Shown here in pieces: positions 10,470-21,126 of a stretch of 51,224 nucleotides of DNA. The stretch is from Chara braunii (Eukaryota > Streptophyta > Charophyceae > Charales > Characeae). Location: positions 575,214 to 626,437 of the forward strand of contig BFEA01000589.1 of the NCBI GenBank assembly GCA_003427395.1. Direction: 5' to 3'. The notes beneath the pieces were generated by a model. It ran no database searches and had not been told where the DNA came from. It was given only the letters and a program-made list of their open reading frames with translations. Each line of letters begins with the position of its first letter. Position 1 is the first letter of the stretch. Position numbers and translations under genes: made by a program.

Positions 10470-11225
10470 GAAACATATCTGGCCGGTAAGTTGTAGTTGT
10501 TTTTACTCATGCTGAAGTGGATGGTGTACCTCACCACTTCATGAGTTGGCAGATGTTATTGATTTAGTCATGAAGACACATCTAGACCAAACAACTCTCT
10601 GTTCGTTAGGTGTGTCCAAAGCCTTAGAAGCCTTAAAAACTGAGTGGTCGGCAAGGGATCCTCGTGATTCCTCAATGACACTTTTTAGAGGTATAGAGGA
10701 AAGCATTTCATTGAGGGAATCAATGTAGGTAGTTGCAAGTGTGGTGCCTTTGTAGACATTGGCTCCATGCGAAACTTCATAAGTCGCGACCCGGTTGAGA
10801 GATTGGATCTAGGAGACCGGGTGCAGTGCTTGGGTAGGTTTGTACCATCTACCCTGTGGCTAACAAAAAGCGCATGGTTGTAATGACTATGTCGAGGATG
10901 TGGTTTGCGTTGTCGTACCAAATACCCTTACAAGGTATTTGGCGTGTTTTTTGCAGGTTACGCCAATGCAGCCTCGCTTGTACGATGGCGCACGTATGGG
11001 AGGGAGTTTAGGCCCTCGCCAGCGAGAGTGGCGCGCACGGGGTATTGACGGCAAGGTGCAACCATACGTGGCATGGATGTGCGCGGCATGAGTGCGCTCA
11101 GCATCAAAAGGCCAGTAACGACGGCCTCTCTTCCGTGTAATATTTTATTTCCCATTTTATTTTTAATTTTATTATTGTCTTTTATGAAATTTTATTGGTA
11201 CTGTTTGCCCTTGTTGGTGATCACT
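10470..11225. other. anonymous stretch
   Basis: No gene recognised. A small perfect stem CCAAATACC/GGTATTTGG with a 7-base loop sits at about 10918-10942. Confidence 0.4.
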
Positions 11226-11228
11226 TTC

Positions 11229-11400
11229 GAGACCCACGTTAAAACCGATTGGTTTAATTCAGTTCGTACACACCAATAAACCGTTGAAATACACACGAAG
11301 TTTGAATCCTGCCGCCATCAGATGAAGGGAATCAATTAATTTTGAATTCCCCGGGCCCGGTCAACTCGATGACGAGATCTCAAGGTCGTCACCCTCTTCG
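11229..11400 (+). repeat. tRNA-like repeat, copy 1 (SINE candidate)
   Basis: Begins GAGACCCAC, has CAGTTCGTACACACC in the position of an A box and GAAGTTTGAATCCTG in the position of a B box (close to GGTTCGAATCC), then a body including CAATTAATTTTGAATT and GATGACGAGATCTC. The same order of blocks recurs at 11676-11830. It does not fold as an intact tRNA. Confidence 0.4.
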
Positions 11401-11675
11401 TTTGGACGGGGGAAGCCTGCCGACAAGGGTTGTCGTGGCCGGTATTGTAGTGAAGAGCGATTGGAACCCCATGGGAAACCGTCACGGCGGCCAAAGACCT
11501 TGAGCACACGCCCCTTTCGGCGGGCCCGGTGGGTGACTGACCCACAAGGTGGAAGAAACATGAGTGGCGGGAACCCTCTACATGCGCACCGACCGTTAAC
11601 CACGATATGCTGTGAGAGTTGAGCGCGAGCAAGCCTGTTGGGGTCGATGTCGATGGCGGTTCCGGAACCCAGCGC

Positions 11676-11830
11676 TGAGACCCACTGGCAGCTTAGCGGT
11701 ACACCTATGAGCTGCTGAAATACAGATCGGAGTTCGAATGCTCGTTGAAGCAGACAAGTAAAATACTACAATTATGAAATTGTCCGGGGCTGGGCAGTTC
11801 AATGATGATATCTCCAGGCTTGTGCCCACG
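11676..11830 (+). repeat. tRNA-like repeat, copy 2 (SINE candidate)
   Basis: Begins GAGACCCAC, then GCAGCTTAGCGGTACACC (about 11689), close to a tRNA A box, and GGAGTTCGAATGC (about 11729), close to a B box. The body shares CAATTATGAAATTGTCC and AATGATGATATCTCC-type blocks with copy 1. A tRNA-derived SINE is the simplest reading; there is no clear tail or target duplication. Confidence 0.45.
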
Positions 11831-12837
11831 GTTGGTCCTTCGGGACATCTGTTAAAATTGGGATGATACGGGGATGATCAATGAGGGCACGCACTTGGCC
11901 AAGGTGTGGGGTTGGGTGAACCGTCTGCCGCTCACGATCTGCAGTGAAAGGCTTGAGGGTAAACGTGCCTATTTGACCCGACGGGCGGGCTAGTATGTCA
12001 AAGCGAGGTGAGGCCAGAGGAGACATGGGAGGAGGCATGCAACGATATGGTAGTGCAAATCTAGGGTCGCAGTATAAGCGTGTCATGACCAAAGCGAGGC
12101 CAAAGGAAACTCTGGTGGAGGATCGCAGCGATACTGACGTGCAAGTCGTTCGTTGGACTTAGGTATAGGGGCGAAAAACTAATCGAACCGTTTAGTAGTT
12201 GGTTCCTTCGAAGATTCCTGTAGGATAGCTGGAGCTATTGTACCGATGTACTGTGCTGCTGCAGAAGCTACGGGCTAGTGGGTTGCACTACCCTGCGTAG
12301 AAATTGAACGAAGAAAGGCACTAGGGAGGCAAGGAAGACGACGAGGACGAAGGAGCGGAAGTGTTGGACCGGGAGATGAAGATGAAAAAGGAGACTCGGA
12401 GGACGATGTCAGCGGATGGGGCAAAAGAAACAGAGTGAACCTGGAGGGGGTTCCACGCTAGGTGCACTCAAAAGGGGAGGCGAACATGGTGAGTGGGGAT
12501 GGTGTGACGGGAAAACGGATATCTCCCTTAATCATCGACCAAATCAAGTAAGGGAAGAGTCTACATTGAGGTATTATGGCAGGGCGAGTTGATTGGTGGA
12601 GATCATTTGGCTGATAGGGGGGACAATTACGAGATACAAAAGGGGGGGGGGGGGGGCGGAACATGTGCGCGAAGGTATCGGAAAAGTGAGATATGGTAGG
12701 GGAAATAAGTCATATCTCGCCCGTTTCTTAGTGAAAACGGGCGAATGAAGATTGAAGGGTTTGGTTGTCTTGTTTTATTTGGGTTTCCTAATATTTATTA
12801 GTTTCTTCTTGTTTATTCTGAGGGAAGTTCAGGCAAA
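11831..12837. other. anonymous stretch with G-tract
   Basis: No gene recognised. An uninterrupted run of about 15 G lies at 12642-12656, able to form a G-quadruplex. Minus-strand open frames at 11799-12092 and 12458-12664 have no recognisable features. Confidence 0.45.
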
Positions 12838-13261
12838 GGACTGGACAGGTTCCCAAAAGATTAGGTGGTCTGGTCCGGAGCCGCGCACATGCTGGAACCA
12901 AAAGGTTAAAATTGTTTACATACTATACTACTTCATTTATGACAAGGTTAGTCGGACATTTTTCTATAAGATTTTATGGTCTGACTATAGCTTATCACCA
13001 ACTGAGGAGAGTATGAATTAAGAATAAAGTTATGGTAAGAAGGGATAGGCTGAACCTTGACCTAAGGCGATCGGTTCTTGCATATGTTACCTTAAAAAAT
13101 AAAGTGCAGACGGTTATATATAACTTGGATACTTAAATGGTTCAAGGCGATTAGGTTGATTAACCTAGTCATGTGCCCAAAGAAGAGAAAAGTTGTAGTG
13201 CCCTTTGTTTGTGTATATTTTATGGTTGAGCTAGACAAGTTCCTAAAAGATTGGGTGGTCT
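12838..13261 (+). repeat. direct repeat of ~33 bp, ~389 bp apart
   Basis: AAAAGATTAGGTGGTCTGG (about 12854) and its neighbours recur at 13228-13261 as AAAAGATTGGGTGGTCTAG, with GACARGTTCCYA immediately before both. Confidence 0.7.
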
Positions 13262-13574
13262 AGCTTTATGCCTTATGTAAGTTTGGTATAAAGGGGATAA
13301 ATCATTGAAAGATCATGAACTATTGTTTGATAGGTTAATTTGGGGATGGTGAGAGCACTTACCTTTGTTGTTTGACTTGCATGTGGCCGAGGGAGATTAC
13401 GACTTAGTTTGAGTTTCAATTTAATAGGTAGTTGCCTTAGCTGCTCGCCACGTGCTAGAGATCTATGAGTTAGTTTCAATTCCTACATTTTCTAAACTGA
13501 TTCTTTTTTACTTAGATCAATTCTCGCATTTTCTGGGATCATTTGTTATACTCAGCTTTGTATAAATTTTACTA

Positions 13575-13905
13575 AGCTACTTTCTCTACGGGAAACGCTG
13601 CCAAAATTTATGCAAATCAAAGGAGTAACTCAAAATTTGACTTCTCAAAGTTCAATTTGTATAATCTTTACACATGGCTTGGTAAAAATATGAAAAAGTC
13701 ACATTTTCTAAAAGGAGCGATGCCCAAATTTTTACTAATTCAGGGAGTTATACAAAATTTGACTTTGAAAAGTTGAAGATTATTTCTGTTTTCATATTTG
13801 AGTTATTAAAAATTCTGGAGAAATATTTTTCCTACGGGAAGCACTATCGAAATTTTCTTAGTTTAAAGGAGATAGATTACATTTCGACAGGTGGCGATTC
13901 GGGTA
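13575..13905 (+). repeat. diverged tandem repeat, period ~135-140 bp
   Basis: Three units carry a CTACGGGAARCRCT or AAAGGAGCGATG block, then AAATTTWT, an AAAGGAG/CAGGGAG block and ACAAAATTTGACTT, at about 13585, 13710 and 13830. Similarity between units is moderate. Confidence 0.5.
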
Positions 13906-14613
13906 ATCCACTCTGTATGGGGAGAGATTTTGCCATAGGTCTACCTTTCTTTGGATACTGACTTAGACATAGACTTAGGCTTAGTTATTAGGAGAGTCTT
14001 GAATGAGAATGTGTCATGGGGATTTGATCTCCATACACGGATGATTTAGCTTGGGCATTGACCTATCATATGATACAGGTCTTCTTTGGACATTCGATCC
14101 ACAATTTTGACTAGTTTCAACTTAATCCTACGAGGATCATCTTCTGTTATCAATGATAATAGGTCGGTTGGTTGATCACCGACTTGTCGGCTCACGACAC
14201 AACTTTGCTTATACCTGTACCTCAAACTTTATCCCTTAGCCCTGAGATTTAATATGTTTCTTTGATGGTTTTAACCGAACTTCTTTTAATGGCCATTATA
14301 AAGAACTTATGAGATTTATGGAAAGTTGGACTATGATTGTGGCTTAAGTGTGTGAGGCGTGGTGTGAGTTACAAGGAACAGTAAAGTTGACCACATTGGT
14401 GTACGGCAATATGACTATCGTTTGTGTCTATTTTTTATGCAGGTTAGTATTTTGAAGCTTGGTATATGAGCCGTACCTTGGAGACAGTGAGAATGACAAC
14501 CATGTGATGCACGATCTGCATGCCTGATGGGTTTATGTTTCCCCCTTCTTCTATTTCATCTCGAGTTTTGTTTTGATATACGAGTGTTGGGTATTTTTTT
14601 ATTTACTGATTGA
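13906..14613. other. anonymous non-coding stretch
   Basis: No gene, RNA or clear repeat seen. Confidence 0.5.
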
Positions 14614-14921
14614 TAGTGTCGAATGCGACACACAAAATTAACGAGGGACCCTTAATTATGGCAGCCGTCAAAGTCAAACCCCTTGATTTCTCTCCAAGCC
14701 CTGGATGATAGAGCTGGTCTATAGGGCAATAAGAGACGATTGTCACCACAAGTATGAACCTGTGTACCACCCACTCTCCACAGGGTGCAGAAGAGGGTGT
14801 GGCTCTCAACCACACTTGGCGGTTGTCTAGTGTCTCGAGATTGACCCCTCAAGGTGCATATCAACCGACACTTTAGTGTCGAATGCGACACACAAAATTA
14901 ACGAGGGACCCTTAATTATGG
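14614..14921 (+). repeat. perfect 48-bp direct repeat, 260 bp apart, with hairpin
   Basis: Positions 14614-14661 and 14874-14921 are identical over 48 bp. Each copy starts with a small hairpin, GTGTCG-AATG-CGACAC, and ends CCCTTAATTATGG. Perfect identity inside otherwise decayed sequence points to a recent duplication or to short terminal repeats of a ~308-bp insertion. Confidence 0.92.
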
Positions 14922-15579
14922 GCACTACATAATACGGCATCATTGCAACTGCTTGCAATGCGCGTCGATATGAGTTAGTCCTGCGTCTGCGCGGTTTTAT
15001 ACTAAATCTCTCACGCGACGCGTATCCGATTTCCTCATCGGAGAGTTATGGGATGACTACTAAGGGAGTAGGAGTGTTGTCACATTGTTTGTTCTGTTTC
15101 GTTTTGTATATGTGTGTGTGCGTGCATGTTTTAATGTTTGTCCTTAGAGTGGTGTACGCGCGGTGTGTGGGATATGTCCTTGTCGACGGACGAGGAGTCG
15201 CGCTTGGGACCTCAGCCCCCCAAGGCGTCGGTTCGCGTGCAGGTCCGATAGAGGAGTAAAACCGCGCGTACCCCCTATGCTACAACGAACGAGAAACGCC
15301 CTCGGTTGGTCCACCTCTGCAATTGCAGTTGATTAGCTTTCGTACTGTGGACTGAGCTATGCTCAGCGGGGATATGTCCACTGAAGGGAGGTGACAGCTT
15401 CCGTAAGGTGCAGGTAAGTCGTGTCTCGCGTAGGCTCTATCCTGTCGTAGGAGATCGTGAGAGGTATAGTTGGCGCACTCGGCCGGAGTGGCTTGCAGAA
15501 TCTCCATATGTATTCGCGACGAGGAGCACACCGACTCCTGCGTGACGCGGCCGGAAGAGTCCCGCCCCGTTTTTTTGCG
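14922..15579. other. anonymous stretch upstream of pol relic
   Basis: No motif recognised; any 5' LTR, primer binding site or Gag belonging to the following retroelement could not be identified. Confidence 0.35.
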
Positions 15580-15735
15580 TTGCCGAGCCGATGCGCTCGA
15601 CATCACCTTCTATTATGGAGGTGGGAACTTAATCATAAGGTTTCATTTCTAATTAGTTATTATGACTTCCCATTCGACATGTTGTTAGGTATAGACTACC
15701 TTTAGGCTGCCAAGCCCCAGTTCGAGTGACCGAAA
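15580..15735 (+). pseudogene. retropepsin (protease) C-terminal fragment
   Basis: Frame 15457-15705 ends YDFPFDMLLGIDYL, matching the conserved ILG-[MI]-[DN]-[WY]-L block that closes Ty3/gypsy proteases. A stop follows immediately, then AAKPQFE continues the usual linker. Just upstream the matching sequence LDITFYYGGGNLIIRF lies in another frame, so there is a frameshift near 15650. The catalytic D-[ST]-G site is not visible. Confidence 0.65.
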
Positions 15736-16080
15736 GGCACTTAAGCATGTGTTGTTGGAAGGGGAGACAAATAAACTTGCTAAGTATAAGGCTAACAGTT
15801 TAATAGACTCCGTCGGTTGCATGTATGCATCAAAACTTTATAATTATTATAAACAAAACCAAGAGAAAGGTATGTACTTTGATCTTTGCCTCTGAGAAAA
15901 GGAAAGGCCGTTAAATCACCCCAGAGATAGAAGTTATCGTTGTTAAGTACCCTGATCCGATTGAGGAACCTTCAAGAGTTGTAGATAGGGAGGTTGTCCA
16001 TCCCATCGAAATCATCCTAGCTAGCGAGGCACCAAAGGAAAGGATCTATGAGATGGCTCCGACCATGTTGGCTAAATCGA

Positions 16081-17075
16081 CAACTGAAAGAGCTCATAGA
16101 GAAGGGTTAGGTACGATCTAGTATTTTCCCCTTCTAGTCACCAGTCCTATTCGTTCTAAAGAACGGAGGACCGTTGAAGATGTGCATTGATCATAGAGGC
16201 CTCAATGATATCACTGTGAAGAACGTCAAGCGTCTACCACGCATCGACGACCTATTGGATAGGGTGCAGGGATGTAAGTACTCCACAAAGATAGATTTAA
16301 GGTTCGACTACCATCAGATTGCCATTAGACCATACAATCAACACGAAACCGCATTCCAAACCATGTACTGTCTGTATGAGTTTGAAGTGATGCCTTTTGG
16401 CCTTTGCAATGAGCCAGGTTCATTCGAGCATGCCATGAACAAGGTGTTTCATGACTACTGAGATAAGTTTGTTGTCGTGTCTTAACACAAAACCCTATTC
16501 CAGACCAGGTACGATCCGTACGAGTCTGTAGTGATGCCTTTTGGTTTTTGCAATGTGCCGGGTACATTCCAACATGTCATGAACAAGGTGGTTCATGACT
16601 ACTTTGATAAGTTTGTTGTCGTGTCCCTCTACGATATGCTTATCTTCGGTAGAACAGCCGAGGAGCATGCGTATCATGTAGGACTTGCACTTTCACTACT
16701 TCGGCAACATAAATATAACATCAACTTAAAAAAAATAAAAAATGTGAGTTCCGTCGCACTAAAAGTTTGTACTTGGATCATGAGATATCCGCAGATTGGA
16801 TTAGGCCCGAAGATGTGAAGGTGGCTAGCATTCGAGATTGGTCACGATCTCAGTCTGTGATCGAGGTCAGATCGTACTTGGGAATGACGAGCTACTACCA
16901 CAACTTCGTGAAAAATTATAGCATTGTAGCAGCCCCGTCGACCGATCTAACACGCCTTGACACTCCATGGAAATGGACAGACAAATTCGAACGTGCTTTT
17001 AAAAGAATGACTTATGCCCTCATGCATCACGAGGTTCTTATGGTGTTCTCGATCCGGAGAAGCTATTCATCGTAA
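16081..17075 (+). pseudogene. Ty3/gypsy reverse transcriptase, inactive, with internal duplication
   Basis: RNA-directed DNA polymerase of the element. From 16081, LKELIEKG and PVLFVLKNGG lead into KMCIDHRGLNDITVK, then LPRIDDLLDR and KIDLRFDYHQI, the fingers and palm of gypsy RT, with two in-frame stops before 16174. The block containing the MPFGLCN motif occurs twice in tandem (16340-16483 and 16484-16627). The catalytic box, normally a Y-x-D-D pattern, reads VVSLYDMLIF, so the tyrosine and first aspartate are replaced. After a frameshift near 16740 the thumb and connection continue in frame 16767-17075 (YLDHEISADWI, SYLGMTSYYHNFVKNYS, LDTPWKW). The enzyme cannot be functional. Confidence 0.93.
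16340..16627 (+). repeat. 144-bp in-frame tandem duplication inside RT
   Basis: Unit 1 (16340-16483) and unit 2 (16484-16627) both start AACAC[AG]AAACC and both contain the GTGATGCCTTTTGG block and GATAAGTTTGTTGTCGTGTC. Length is exactly 48 codons. The first unit ends with stops at about 16459 and 16483. The units differ at many positions. Confidence 0.9.
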
Positions 17076-17512
17076 TCACTGACATATGCTTATGTGGCAT
17101 AGGCACAGTCTTGGCTCAACAATAAGCGAAAAAGTTGAAGCCAATGGAGTACATGGGCAAGAAGATGTCATTGAAAAAGTTGGCAAAGTCCACCTATAAA
17201 AGGGGACTCTATACCTTTTTCAAAGCCCTCAACCACTGGAGACACTATCTGCTGGGAAGGTTGTTTTATATGAGAACCGACCATCAAACACCGAAGTGGA
17301 TGAAGACAACCTGTCCTCTCTGACACACTTCAACGCTGGATCGAGGTCGTAATTTCTCATAAACTAGTATGACTTCTAGTTAAACTATGTGAAGGGAGAA
17401 TATAACAAGACTGTTGATGCGCTGTCTCGTAGGGAATACCTAGGTGCGCTAATCACTGAGTTTGGCTTAAATGAAGACGTAACTCGATCTTTGGTGGACG
17501 ATTAGAAGGAAG
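17050..17512 (+). pseudogene. Ty3/gypsy RNase H relic
   Basis: Degrades RNA of the RNA/DNA hybrid in functional elements. FIVITDICLCGIGTVLAQQ (about 17067-17123) keeps the first catalytic aspartate; a stop follows. Frame 17135-17323 gives KKLKPMEYMGKKMS, then STYKRGLYTFFKALNHWRHY and MRTDHQTPKWM, where the catalytic glutamate expected in the ELL/ELY block is gone and the later aspartate of RTDH is kept. After stops, YNKTVDALSRR marks the domain end at about 17400-17433. Confidence 0.88.
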
Positions 17513-18490
17513 ACCCCATCATGATTGACATCATACACAGACTAGAGGCCCAAAACAAAATCATCGGAGGAGTTTGCGATGGTGGATGGGTACTCTTTCT
17601 TAAGAATGCAGGGACAAAACGATTGTGTGTTCCATCTAGTGAGATTGTACGTTGTCGTTGTTGTTGTTGTTGTTTTTTTTTTGTTTTTTTTTTTTTTGTA
17701 GGTGAGTGTCATGATGCAACAAAACACTTCGGCTATAAAAAGACTAGTGCTAACTTAGTGACCTGGAATGCTTGAGGATGCCAAGAAGTACCTCCAGACT
17801 CATCAAGTCTGTCAGCGGGATAAGCCAAGAACTCAAGCACCACTTGGGTTACTCAACCCATTGCGCATTCCTGCAGGTCCAAGACAAAGTGTCTCCATGG
17901 ACTTCACGGATACCCTCGTAACCAGCAAAAATGACAAGAGGCACATCTTCGTCATAGCAGACAGGTTTACCAAGTACGCTAGACTAATCCCCATGCCAAA
18001 GAATGTCAAGACTGAGCGCATCATAAACTCGTTGATGGATAACCGGGTGTTCGACTTTGGACTGCCTAAGACCATTGTTAGTGATAAAGATGTCCGGTTC
18101 ACCAGTGAAATGCTGAAGAAGGCTGTTGACCAGATGGGCAGCCAACTTCAGATGACTTCGGGGAAAACATCCCAAAGCCAACCGCCAGGCGGAACAGATG
18201 AACTGTGTGGTGCAGCATTTGCCAACGCAGTACATGAAGCCCAGCAAGGATAGCTGGGATGAGAAGTTTCCTCTCATAGCCAGCCTCTACAACACCGCTG
18301 TACACAACACCAAAGGCGTCAGTCCAAACGAGCTGTGCATCATTTTGGGTGGAAGTATAGATCTGCACTAGAATTCGTCCTTCCTGAAAACCGACCAGCT
18401 TCAACGCCTGGAACCATAAGAGTTTGGTGTCCAGAATGGGATTGCAGCAAGTTGTCGAGCACATTAGAAAATCTCAGGATGCAATGATCA
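17513..18490 (+). pseudogene. Ty3/gypsy integrase relic
   Basis: DDE-type integrase. The zinc-binding part is seen as CHDATKHFGYKKTSANL at 17707-17757 and the QVCQRDK block near 17805. The catalytic core keeps the first aspartate in SMDFTDTLV (about 17895), ITDR-like VIADRFTKYARLIPMP, and the second in TIVSDKDVRFTSEM (about 18072-18113). The frame then shifts near 18165; the third catalytic residue is found in the other frame in QAEQMNCVVQHL, followed by WDEKFPLIASLYNTAVHNT. A TTG/T-rich microsatellite at 17656-17699 interrupts the zinc-binding region between VPSSEIVR and the HFGY block. Not functional. Confidence 0.92.
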
Positions 18491-18529
18491 CCTCTTGATG
18501 AGAACAAACACACAGGACAATCCACATTT

Positions 18530-19023
18530 CAGGTAGGGGAACGTGTCTTGGTAAATGCTAGTGAACTGGATCAGGAATTCAGTATCTCTAGGAAGCTAAA
18601 GCCACAATACTCTGGTCCTTGGAAAGTTCTAGATATTGCGGGTTGTGATTTGGATGGTCCCTCGTACCTGATAAGAATCCCTGGTCATCTGCGCACTTAC
18701 CTTGTATTTCGTGCTTTCAAGCTTGCACCTTTCACTGAGACTGATCAGATCGGATTCCCAACAAGGAGATCAATGCTTCCCCCAACCATGGATGGCCATG
18801 TGGACGTCGACAACATCTTGGAACATAAGAGCCTTGCCTGTTCTCAACTTGAAGCATGTGGGCAGGGGAAGACCACCAAAACCTATGGGGGAGTACCGTG
18901 TCAGATTCAGGCATCATACGGACCCAAAAGAAGATCGTTGGTTCACAAGAGGGAAGCTCGTCAGAACAGCACCTCGTATCATGGCAGAGTATGAGCGAAA
19001 GTTGAAGGGGAAAGCACCTGCAT
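18530..19023 (+). pseudogene. integrase C-terminus (GPY/F-like) and chromodomain relic
   Basis: Frame 18548-18994 contains ISRKLKPQYSGPWKVLDI and SYLIRIPGHLRTYLVF followed by FKLAPF, the GPY/F-type integrase end. It continues into MDGHVDVDNILEHKSL, the start of a chromodomain; after a frameshift near 18845 the second half appears in frame 18702-19025 as EYRVRFRHHTDPKEDRWF and APRIMAEYERKLKG. A chromodomain in this place targets integration to chromatin marks in chromoviruses. The normal stop at 19023 precedes the polypurine tract. Confidence 0.85.
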
Positions 19024-19045
19024 AGAAGCATCTCAGCGGACTTTC

Positions 19046-19059
19046 AAAGTTAAGGGGGA
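19046..19059 (+). promoter_or_regulatory. candidate polypurine tract at 3' LTR boundary
   Basis: AAAGTTAAGGGGGA immediately precedes TGGAATGCAAGG at 19060. A purine run ending in G's followed by TG is the usual plus-strand primer and LTR start in Ty3/gypsy elements, and it lies about 25 bp after the pol stop. The LTR itself cannot be followed beyond about 19150. Confidence 0.6.
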
Positions 19060-19155
19060 TGGAATGCAAGGACTAATTCCCGGAAAGGCCCTTCACGGGC
19101 ACACAAACGTTCTGGGCTTAGGCCACCAACAAGCCGCATGTCCTCCGCCCAGCCG

Positions 19156-19156
<1 letters not shown>

Positions 19157-19241
<85 letters not shown>

Positions 19242-19516
19242 AGTAAAACAAAGAAAAAAGCAAACAAAAAAAAAATGATTCCGTGCCTTTAACGCCCCAA
19301 TGCCCCCCTCCGATTTCCACCTAAACCACCCCCCTTTTCCCTCCCCCATCCCCCCCATCCCCCTCTCTCTCACACACATACACACAAAAAAAAAAAACGA
19401 AAAGAAAGAGCACGATTTCCCATCCTAATGACATGGCACAATTTCGAGCCTTCAACCCTCAAACCCGTCCTTCGACTTGCCCCCTAGCTTTCCCCCTTTC
19501 CCCATACCCCCTTCCC

Positions 19517-19564
<48 letters not shown>

Positions 19565-19575
19565 ACACACATACA
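19157..19575 (+). repeat. three compound (CT)n-(CA)n microsatellite cassettes
   Basis: The order C-run, (CT)n, (CA)n or CACACATACACA, then an A-rich segment occurs three times, at about 19157-19275, 19340-19400 and 19500-19600. The units are similar in order rather than in exact length. Open frames over them are artefacts. Confidence 0.9.
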
Positions 19576-19599
19576 CAAACACGAATCATGGAAAAGAAA

Positions 19600-20400
19600 A
19601 ATGTTAAAAATTGAGCTATGTGGCGCCACCATGTGGTACGGTTTCGTAACTTTAGAATTCCCCCCCCCAACTTTTTCCCTTCTCCCTCCTTACCCTCCTC
19701 TGTACTTCCCCTGTTCGTCTCCTCATTCCCTTTCTCCTCCTAATCCCCCTCCTCTAGCTCCATCTCTTTGTCCCTCCCTACCCTCCCTCTTTTTCGGGTT
19801 TTGCCTCCCCCTCTTTTCTTCCTGTTCCTTTTCCTCCTCGTCCTCCTCCCCCTCGTTCCCACCGTCCTATCCTCCAGTATTCACTTTCTTAAGTTCATCC
19901 ACATACTGTTGTTGTTGTCCCATTTTCACGTATTCCACGCATGTATTTGTTGCCTTCTCCCGTCTTACATGTTCAACCTACGGTTTTCTATCCACAATGC
20001 TTCCTACCTTCACCCTCCGCTCCCCCCCTTGCCGGGCATGCTTAGCAAGTAATAACATAGGCCACTTGATCCTCGTCGTCCTCGTGTTCCTCTGAACGTC
20101 CTCATCCTCATCACCACCCTCCCCCTCCGCCACCCGTACCGTTACACTTCCCCTCAAAAAAACTAGTGATCCCCCCACCTCTTCCTCTTCTCCTAATCCC
20201 CTCTTCATATCCCATCATCATGCTGCTTCTTCTCCCTTTCACGACCAGAGTCAGTAAGGAAAGAAAAATGAAACCACCATAGCCTATTTCTGCCCCTTTT
20301 CTTGATTCCTGGCACCATCATGATCTTACCTTGTCTTGGCAGAAAGTGATCCTCAAATTCCAACTTCATTGTCGTCTTCATTGTCAGTTCATCAATCAGC
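19600..20400. other. pyrimidine-rich non-coding stretch
   Basis: C/T-rich on the + strand from about 19660 to 20200. The 220-residue frame 19433-20095 is a low-complexity product of this composition; I see no real domain. Confidence 0.55.
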
Positions 20401-20416
20401 AGTGTCATGGTGGGGT

Positions 20417-20518
20417 GTTTCGTCTCTCTCTCTCTCTCTCTCTCATGCACGTCTGCACGCACGCACACGTGTTCATGGGAACCCCCCCCAAAAAGAATGA
20501 CTGTGCCACTGTTTCGTT

Positions 20519-20555
<37 letters not shown>

Positions 20556-20620
20556 GTGCACACACACACGTGTTCATGGGAACCCCCCCCCAAAAGTAGA
20601 CTGCCAGACTGTTTCGTTTG
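20417..20620 (+). repeat. ~100-bp tandem duplication with (CT)n and C8 runs
   Basis: Two units each contain TGTTTCGT, a (CT)n tract, a CACAC stretch, then CACGTGTTCATGGGAACCCC followed by further C's and an A-run (20417-20510 and 20511-20620). Confidence 0.9.
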
Positions 20621-20679
20621 ACTTTGACCAACTCGTCAGGAGGTTGAACCCCGACAGTCTGCCCACAATGCATTTGCAT

Positions 20680-20970
20680 GGGTGCATGTGGGTGTAAGCA
20701 TGCATGTGCATGTGTGTGTCTATGTGCTTGTGCAGACGGATAGGCGGGTGGGCGGGGCCACGAGTGCATGTTGTCAAGTTCGCAGTGTGTATGTGTGTGC
20801 ATGTAAGTGTGTGTACATGCATGTGCATGTGTCTGTGTGCTTGTCCAGCTGCGCAGACGGGGCAGACAAGTTCCCAGCGTGAGTGTGTGTGCATGCATGT
20901 GCATGTGTCTGTGTGTGCTTGTGCAGATGGGCAGACGGGCCGGGCCATGCCTGCGTGTTGTCAAGTGCCC
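20680..20970 (+). repeat. GT-rich ~95-bp tandem repeat, three units
   Basis: Each unit has GCATGCATGTGCATGTGT (or close), TGTGCTTGTGCAG, then a GGCAGACGGG-type block; starts at about 20698, 20814 and 20892. Minus-strand frames rich in His, Thr and Cys are artefacts of this tract. Confidence 0.8.
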
Positions 20971-21126
20971 TATACACCACGTTGCTGTGCCGCCGAAGTT
21001 AGAGCATCCGCTGCAGCCCTATACACCACATCACTGTGCCTCCAAAGACGGCCAATCATCACCAGCTTTTCAACGGCCGCGACAATCCAGGACAGGCCGC
21101 CCCTGCTCCTACCGGGCCGATGGCTA

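Larger units (their letters stand above)
15580..19160 (+). mobile_element. decayed Ty3/gypsy (chromovirus-type) LTR retrotransposon
   Basis: Domains follow the Ty3/gypsy order on the + strand: protease tail, RT, RNase H, integrase (zinc-binding and catalytic parts), GPY/F-like region, chromodomain, then a polypurine tract and the likely start of a 3' LTR. A C-terminal chromodomain defines the chromovirus branch. Each domain is in pieces, with in-frame stops, at least four frameshifts, a duplicated block in RT and a microsatellite in integrase. No 5' LTR is identified, and the 3' LTR appears lost within microsatellites after about 19150, so age cannot be taken from LTR divergence. Confidence 0.93.

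Noticed and set aside
10918-10942. Small stem-loop as a terminator or regulatory site
   Set aside because: A 9-bp palindrome in eukaryotic anonymous DNA; no associated gene.
19433-20095. 220-codon frame
   Set aside because: Low-complexity translation of a CT-rich tract; no domain.
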